Shown here in pieces: positions 6,266-8,535 of a DNA stretch of 8,535 nucleotides (position 1 is the stretch's first letter; each line of letters starts with the position of its first letter). The DNA is from a bacterium (GTDB lineage: Bacteria > Cyanobacteriota > Vampirovibrionia > Gastranaerophilales > Gastranaerophilaceae). The notes below the pieces were generated by a model. It saw only the letters and a list, made by a program, of their open reading frames with translations, did no database searches and had not been told where the DNA came from. The stretch lies in assembly GCA_017541565.1 (NCBI GenBank), contig JAFXYU010000207.1, positions 1 through 8,535 on the forward strand, given 5' to 3'. Made by a program: the position numbers and the translations under genes.

Positions 6266-6297
6266 AACAAGGCGCAGCGTAAACGCTGCGCCTTGTT
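6266..6297. terminator. Bidirectional terminator between the TPR and pilin genes
   Basis: AACAAGGCGCAGCGT and ACGCTGCGCCTTGTT are perfect 15-bp inverted copies around a 2-base centre (in practice about 13 bp with a TAAA loop). It is GC-rich in an AT-rich setting and lies between two convergent genes. The pilin side is followed by TTGTTGTTTGTATT, the TPR side by TTGTTCTATT. Confidence 0.8.
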
Positions 6298-6315
6298 CTA
6301 TTCCAAGAAACCTGA

Positions 6316-6978
6316 TTAGTATTCCATTTTATATCCGTCATCAACAATACGAGCTGTACATGCCAAAGTAGTTCTCGTACTGTTACAAGCATTACCACCA
6401 TTTGCATTGCTTGATTTATCATACCTAACGTTTGCAGCAACAGCACCGTTTCCGTTATAAACCGCATTGTCAAGACTACCCGTTGGATATAAATTACCAT
6501 CATGACCTATAAGAAATCTGAACTGATTTCTTCCGGGACGGTCTGCCTGACCGGGAGTAGTAAAAATATCAACACTTCCAATCTGGAATAGAAGACTGCC
6601 ACCGGCCGTTCTTATAGCATTTTCATTACCTCTTCTATCTGTTGATGCTGTTTTATTGAAAGCTACTCTTACACCGCTTTTAGTAAAAAATCCATTATCT
6701 GTTGCATTACCAATATGCATGTATCTGCCAATTTGTCCGGCTGTTGCTGCCCCTGCAGCAGCAGTCCACAATCTGGTTTCATTTAATGCAGAAACTTCCT
6801 CCTGCACCATCGCATTTTGGAATGCATTTTCCAAGTTTGAAACAGTAGTAGCAAGTTTTGAACATGCTGCTTCATTTTTACTGCTCATAACCAATTGTGG
6901 AGCGGTTAATGCCGCAACAACACCTATAATACCCAGAGTAATCAATACTTCCGCAAGAGTAAATCCTCGTTTTTTCAT
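6316..6978 (-). CDS. Type IV pilin-like (pseudopilin) protein with prepilin N-terminus
   Basis: 220 residues. The amino terminus KKRG-FTLAEVLITLGIIGV is a class III prepilin signal. Prepilin peptidase PilD would cut after Gly5 and methylate the new Phe1; Glu5 of the mature protein is present, and about 20 hydrophobic residues form the assembly/membrane helix. The rest is a Gly/Asn/Ala-rich globular part that has two Cys near the C terminus (NACNSTRTTLACTARI), possibly a disulfide loop. It would be a subunit of a type IV pilus, competence or type II secretion-like fibre; no assembly genes are in this window, so which one is unknown. The start is ATG 6978, since the signal begins there and AGGAGA is 10 bases upstream; an in-frame start at 7044 would add 22 residues ahead of the signal and overlap the leader. 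It stands alone, with its own promoter. Confidence 0.9.
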   Translation of the reverse strand: MKKRGFTLAEVLITLGIIGVVAALTAPQLVMSSKNEAACSKLATTVSNLENAFQNAMVQEEVSALNETRLWTAAAGAATAGQIGRYMHIGNATDNGFFTKSGVRVAFNKTASTDRRGNENAIRTAGGSLLFQIGSVDIFTTPGQADRPGRNQFRFLIGHDGNLYPTGSLDNAVYNGNGAVAANVRYDKSSNANGGNACNSTRTTLACTARIVDDGYKMEY

Positions 6979-7054
6979 AATAATAAGCTCTCCTATGATA
7001 ATCTTTTTATACTTACCCGCAAGCCAAACTAATAATGACCGCACTTATATACTT

Positions 7055-7082
7055 ATTATAGCATGTTTTTGGGGTTTGTGAA
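7055..7082 (-). promoter_or_regulatory. Promoter of the pilin-like gene
   Basis: On the minus strand -35 TTCACA (7077-7082), a 16-bp spacer and a perfect extended -10 TGCTATAAT (hexamer 7055-7060). The predicted start near 7048 gives a leader of about 70 bases to ATG 6978. Confidence 0.7.
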
Positions 7083-7117
7083 GTAGGGAAAAAGAAAATT
7101 TCCTTTTTGTTTTACTC

Positions 7118-7146
7118 TTGTTTTTTAATATTTACAATTGTAAAAT
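7118..7146 (+). promoter_or_regulatory. Promoter of tRNA-Glu
   Basis: TTGTTT (7118-7123), a 17-bp spacer and TAAAAT (7141-7146) place the start a few bases before the tRNA at 7159. Confidence 0.55.
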
Positions 7147-7158
7147 TGTTTATCACAT

Positions 7159-7230
7159 AGCGGTATCGTCTAGTGGTTAGGACGGGAGATTCTCATTCTC
7201 CAAACAGGGGTTCAATTCCCCTTACCGCCG
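7159..7230 (+). tRNA. tRNA-Glu, anticodon CTC
   Basis: A full cloverleaf can be drawn. The acceptor is AGCGGTA (7159-7165) with TACCGCC (7223-7229). The D-arm is GTC...GAC (7168-7183). The anticodon stem GGAGA/TCTCC encloses the loop TTCTCAT with anticodon CTC at 7192-7194, decoding GAG. The variable loop has 4 bases and the T-arm is AGGGG-TTCAATT-CCCCT (7206-7222). The discriminator is G and CCA is not encoded. D-arm sequence GTCTAGTGGTTAGGAC is typical of tRNA-Glu. One oddity is that the first acceptor pair is A1-C72, a mismatch. The 3' end is repeated downstream at 7421-7441. Confidence 0.92.
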
Positions 7231-7233
7231 AAT
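7213..7233 (+). repeat. Direct repeat copy 1: tRNA-Glu 3' end
   Basis: The 21 bases from the T-loop to just past the discriminator (CAATTCCCC, TTACCGCCG, AAT) recur exactly at 7421-7441. Inside copy 1 they are part of the intact tRNA. A duplicated tRNA 3' end is the usual trace of site-specific integration (attL/attR). Confidence 0.85.
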
Positions 7234-7275
7234 AAAACAGAGAAGACACTTGTTGTTTTCTCTGTTTTATTTTAC
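7231..7275 (+). terminator. Terminator after tRNA-Glu
   Basis: AATAAAACAGAGAA (7231-7244) and TTCTCTGTTTTATT (7258-7271) are perfect 14-bp inverted copies around a 13-base loop. They begin directly at the tRNA 3' end, and the right arm is T-rich and continues TTACG. Confidence 0.65.
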
Positions 7276-7294
7276 GAATAATGTGGAACAGAAA

Positions 7295-7327
7295 GAACCC
7301 CACAAGGCGGAGCCTTGTCAGGGGTTC
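7295..7327. repeat. 14-bp hairpin with GAACCCC/GGGGTTC ends
   Basis: GAACCCC and ACAAGGC pair with GCCTTGT and GGGGTTC around a GGA loop, with only a 2-base bulge (CA). It is GC-rich, inside the 187-bp segment bounded by the direct repeats. The end CAGGGGTTCA (7319-7328) equals tRNA bases 7205-7214, so the hairpin borrows or mimics the T-arm. Confidence 0.7.
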
Positions 7328-7420
7328 AGCGAGGAGCGAGCAGAGTGCGGAACCTTGACCGCAAGATATGAAATATCGCAGCGGGCAAGCGAAGACACGT
7401 TTAATGCGAGCGACTCAAGA

Positions 7421-7441
7421 CAATTCCCCTTACCGCCGAAT
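7421..7441 (+). repeat. Direct repeat copy 2: detached tRNA-Glu 3' end
   Basis: Exact 21-bp copy of the tRNA-Glu 3' end without the rest of a tRNA, 208 bp from copy 1. It is followed within 6 bases by a compact intrinsic terminator, which could be the ancestral tRNA terminator displaced by an insertion. A candidate att site. Confidence 0.75.
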
Positions 7442-7446
7442 TTTAT

Positions 7447-7468
7447 GACTCCGTTTGGAGTCTTTTTT
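7447..7468 (+). terminator. Intrinsic terminator after the second tRNA 3' copy
   Basis: GACTCC-GTTT-GGAGTC (6-bp perfect stem) followed by six T residues. It is enclosed by a 9-bp outer inverted repeat, CAATTCCCC (7421-7429) with GGGGAATTG (7472-7480). Confidence 0.8.
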
Positions 7469-7471
7469 ATT

Positions 7472-7511
7472 GGGGAATTGAACCCGCCATCACATTCGTG
7501 ATGTGGGGTTC
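7472..7511. repeat. Inverted T-arm copy and hairpin
   Basis: GGGGAATTGAACCC (7472-7485) is the exact reverse complement of tRNA bases 7208-7221. From 7480 the sequence folds as GAACCC/GGGTTC plus CATCAC/GTGATG with an ATTC loop and a 2x2 internal mismatch. GGGGTTCGCCCC (7505-7516) is another T-arm-like stem-loop. Together with 7295-7327 these look like members of one family of GAACCC-ended palindromes. Confidence 0.65.
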
Positions 7512-7534
7512 GCCCCTCTCGAGAAAATCCTCAA

Positions 7535-7727
7535 TGGTATAGTTATATTTACCCCCGAGACAGAGTCCTTACCAGGACTCCGTTAAAAAGTTGACTGAAT
7601 GTCAAGTTTTTAATGGAGCAGGCAAAGTCAGAAACAAAGTTTCTGCGTGCCGTATAAAGAATAATAAAAAAAAGTTGGCAAAAAAGAAAAGAACATATTG
7701 GCTTGTAGGTTTAACTACAAGCTTTTT
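7535..7727 (+). ncRNA. Candidate structured RNA between tRNA-Glu and the BioG gene
   Basis: No gene is convincing in this stretch. An extended -10 TGGTATAGT (7535-7543, no clear -35) precedes consecutive stem-loops. GAGTCCT/AGGACTC (7563-7580) has a TACC loop. An 18-bp stem runs from CTCC 7578 to GGAG 7618 with one G-T and one G-G. CAGAAAC/GTTTCTG (7629-7645) is enclosed by GGCA/TGCC. The first two share bases 7578-7580, so they are alternatives at that point. The region ends in an intrinsic terminator at 7701-7727. It does not look like 6S, SRP, RNase P or tmRNA to me. It could instead be a decayed palindrome-rich mobile element. Confidence 0.35.
7701..7727 (+). terminator. Intrinsic terminator before the BioG gene
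   Basis: GCTTGTAG-GTTTAA-CTACAAGC (8-bp perfect stem) followed by five T residues. It closes whatever is transcribed across 7535-7700 and isolates the next gene. Confidence 0.8.
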
Positions 7728-7740
7728 GTATATTTACCCC

Positions 7741-7768
7741 TTACACTCCTGTTGCTTTGCGATATAAT
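7741..7768 (+). promoter_or_regulatory. Promoter of the BioG-like gene, with start at or next to the ATG
   Basis: A perfect -10 TATAAT (7763-7768) with a poor -35 TTACAC (7741-7746), 16 bp apart. The A of the ATG (7775) is 7 bases past the -10, where transcription normally begins. The mRNA would therefore be leaderless. Confidence 0.6.
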
Positions 7769-7774
7769 TTTCTT

Positions 7775-8419
7775 ATGAAACAATATTTTATCAACAAAAA
7801 CTCAAACAAACTCATCCTGTTTTTTGCAGGCTGGGGATGTGACGAGTATGAGTTTGAGCATCTTATTGCAGATTGTGATCTCCTAATATTTTATGACTAT
7901 ACTGATTTAGAATATAATTTTGATTTTTCAAGGTACTCGGAGATTAATATCTTGTCATTTTCAGCAGGAGTATTTGTAGGTTCTGTATTTAAGTATGTTT
8001 TTAACATAAATAAAAAAATTGCTGTGGGCGGAAATCCATATTTGTTTGATGAAAAGTTAGGTCTATCCGAATCAATGCAAAAAACTCTTTTTGAGTTAAC
8101 AGAAGACAGTTGTGAAGAATTTACAAAAAATTATCTTGTAAAAACAGAGGAAGAATATCTTAATTTTCATAATGCAAAGAGAACCCCTGAAAGTTGCCAA
8201 AAAGAGTTTACGGCACTGAAGAATTTATATGATAAAGAATATAAAAACATTAATGACGACTACGATATCGCTATAATAGGAGCGGAAGATCCTATTTTTA
8301 ATCCTGACAGTCAAAAAGAATACTATTCCGAAAGAATAAGAATTATTGACAATGCAAGGCATAATTTATTTTTTAGAATTAAAAATTATAATGAAATATT
8401 CAATTTGTGTATAAAATAA
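7775..8419 (+). CDS. bioG: DUF452 family protein, pimeloyl-ACP methyl ester esterase BioG-like
   Basis: A 214-residue alpha/beta-hydrolase of the DUF452/BioG type. BioG hydrolyses the methyl ester of pimeloyl-ACP, ending the disguised fatty acid elongation that makes the biotin precursor, in the cytoplasm. Visible are the family's opening LILFFAGWGCDEYEF (13-27), the nucleophile elbow LSFSAGVFVG with Ser63, a late acidic residue in GAEDPIFNP (Asp172), and the catalytic His196 in ARHNLFF. Order and spacing of the Ser-Asp-His triad fit the family. I chose ATG 7775: a longer frame from TTG 7757 would overlap the -10 box, and no Shine-Dalgarno is present for either. The next gene begins about 100 bases on, in the same direction, and may or may not be another biotin gene. 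Confidence is high for DUF452, lower for the exact substrate. Confidence 0.85.
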   Translation: MKQYFINKNSNKLILFFAGWGCDEYEFEHLIADCDLLIFYDYTDLEYNFDFSRYSEINILSFSAGVFVGSVFKYVFNINKKIAVGGNPYLFDEKLGLSESMQKTLFELTEDSCEEFTKNYLVKTEEEYLNFHNAKRTPESCQKEFTALKNLYDKEYKNINDDYDIAIIGAEDPIFNPDSQKEYYSERIRIIDNARHNLFFRIKNYNEIFNLCIK

Positions 8420-8478
8420 TAAGAAAAATAAATACATATATTTACCCCCTCCCACTACTTTAATATTTCCACCCTTTG

Positions 8479-8487
8479 TGATATTCT
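8479..8487 (+). promoter_or_regulatory. Possible extended -10 for the gene at the right edge
   Basis: TGATATTCT, an extended -10 with no good -35, lies 30 bases before the ATG. The stretch CTTTGTGATATTCT resembles CTTTGCGATATAAT ahead of the BioG gene, so the two genes may share a promoter style. Confidence 0.35.
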
Positions 8488-8517
8488 TTTGGTATTGAAA
8501 TATAAGTAAGCGAGGGA

Positions 8518-8535
8518 ATGATGACGGAAACAATC
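8518..8535 (+). CDS. Start of a gene running off the right edge
   Basis: Two consecutive ATG codons (8518, 8521) followed by an open frame, MMTETI, to the end of the window. GAGGGA (8512-8517) is a plausible ribosome site, with better spacing for 8521. Only six codons are visible, so the product cannot be named. Its position after a BioG-like gene makes a biotin-pathway gene possible but not shown. Confidence 0.4.

Noticed and set aside
6979..7044. Extended amino terminus of the pilin (22 extra residues)
   Set aside because: It would place a hydrophobic stretch before the prepilin signal MKKRG-FTLAEV and overlap the 5' leader; ATG 6978 fits the family and has AGGAGA upstream.
7250..7501. 83-codon plus-strand open frame over the repeat region
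   Set aside because: It runs through the tRNA terminator, both hairpins and the second tRNA 3' copy, has no ribosome site, and its composition follows the palindromes rather than a protein.
7535..7727. 6S, SRP, RNase P or tmRNA gene
   Set aside because: I see none of their conserved cores: no long bulged 6S hairpin closing 5' to 3', no SRP GGAA loop helix, no RNase P or tmRNA tag elements.
7159..8419. Active integrated element between tRNA-Glu and the BioG gene
   Set aside because: No integrase, transposase or other element gene is present; only att-like repeats and palindromes remain, so a scar is the most that can be claimed.

Overview
The window is AT-rich bacterial chromosome. The gene content fits a gut cyanobacterial relative of the Gastranaerophilales/Vampirovibrionia (formerly Melainabacteria) type: efp next to accB as in cyanobacteria, a type IV-pilin-like protein with a textbook FTLAEVLITLGIIGVVAALT amino terminus, a BioG-type esterase, and a tRNA without an encoded CCA. 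The taxonomic call is inferred from gene content and style; no marker phylogeny was possible.

Layout. Bases 1-122 hold no gene, but carry a strong minus-strand promoter that reads out of the left edge. From 123 to 4221 everything lies on the minus strand. In transcription order this is efp (EF-P), accB (biotin carboxyl carrier protein), accC (biotin carboxylase), two possible small ORFs, a small protein with three helix-turn-helix-like segments, and a C-terminally truncated family-8 glycosyltransferase. efp-accB-accC looks like one operon driven by a near-consensus promoter at 4364-4392. Its junctions carry degenerate 8-bp tandem repeats that can fold on themselves, and each gene's Shine-Dalgarno sequence sits in a short inverted repeat. 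On the plus strand, divergent from efp, is a 561-residue protein with a disordered amino terminus and C-terminal TPR repeats (4523-6208). It converges on the pilin-like gene (minus, 6316-6978) at a shared bidirectional terminator.

Region 7118-7774 is the most unusual part. It contains a promoter and tRNA-Glu(CTC). The tRNA 3' end is duplicated exactly (21 bp) 208 bp downstream, like an attachment-site pair, and further T-arm-like pieces, some inverted, lie within long hairpins. After these come several consecutive stem-loops that end in a good intrinsic terminator. They could be a structured RNA or a decayed mobile element. A DUF452/BioG-like pimeloyl-ACP methyl ester esterase (7775-8419) follows, apparently with a leaderless start, and then the first codons of another gene at the right edge.

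Functionally, AccB and AccC form the biotin-dependent half of acetyl-CoA carboxylase, the first committed step of fatty acid synthesis. BioG would act in making the pimeloyl precursor of biotin, so supplier and user of the cofactor lie within about 5 kb, though on different strands and in separate transcription units. I see no CRISPR array, recognisable transposase, defence cassette or complete undescribed multi-gene system. The novel material is mostly non-coding structure.
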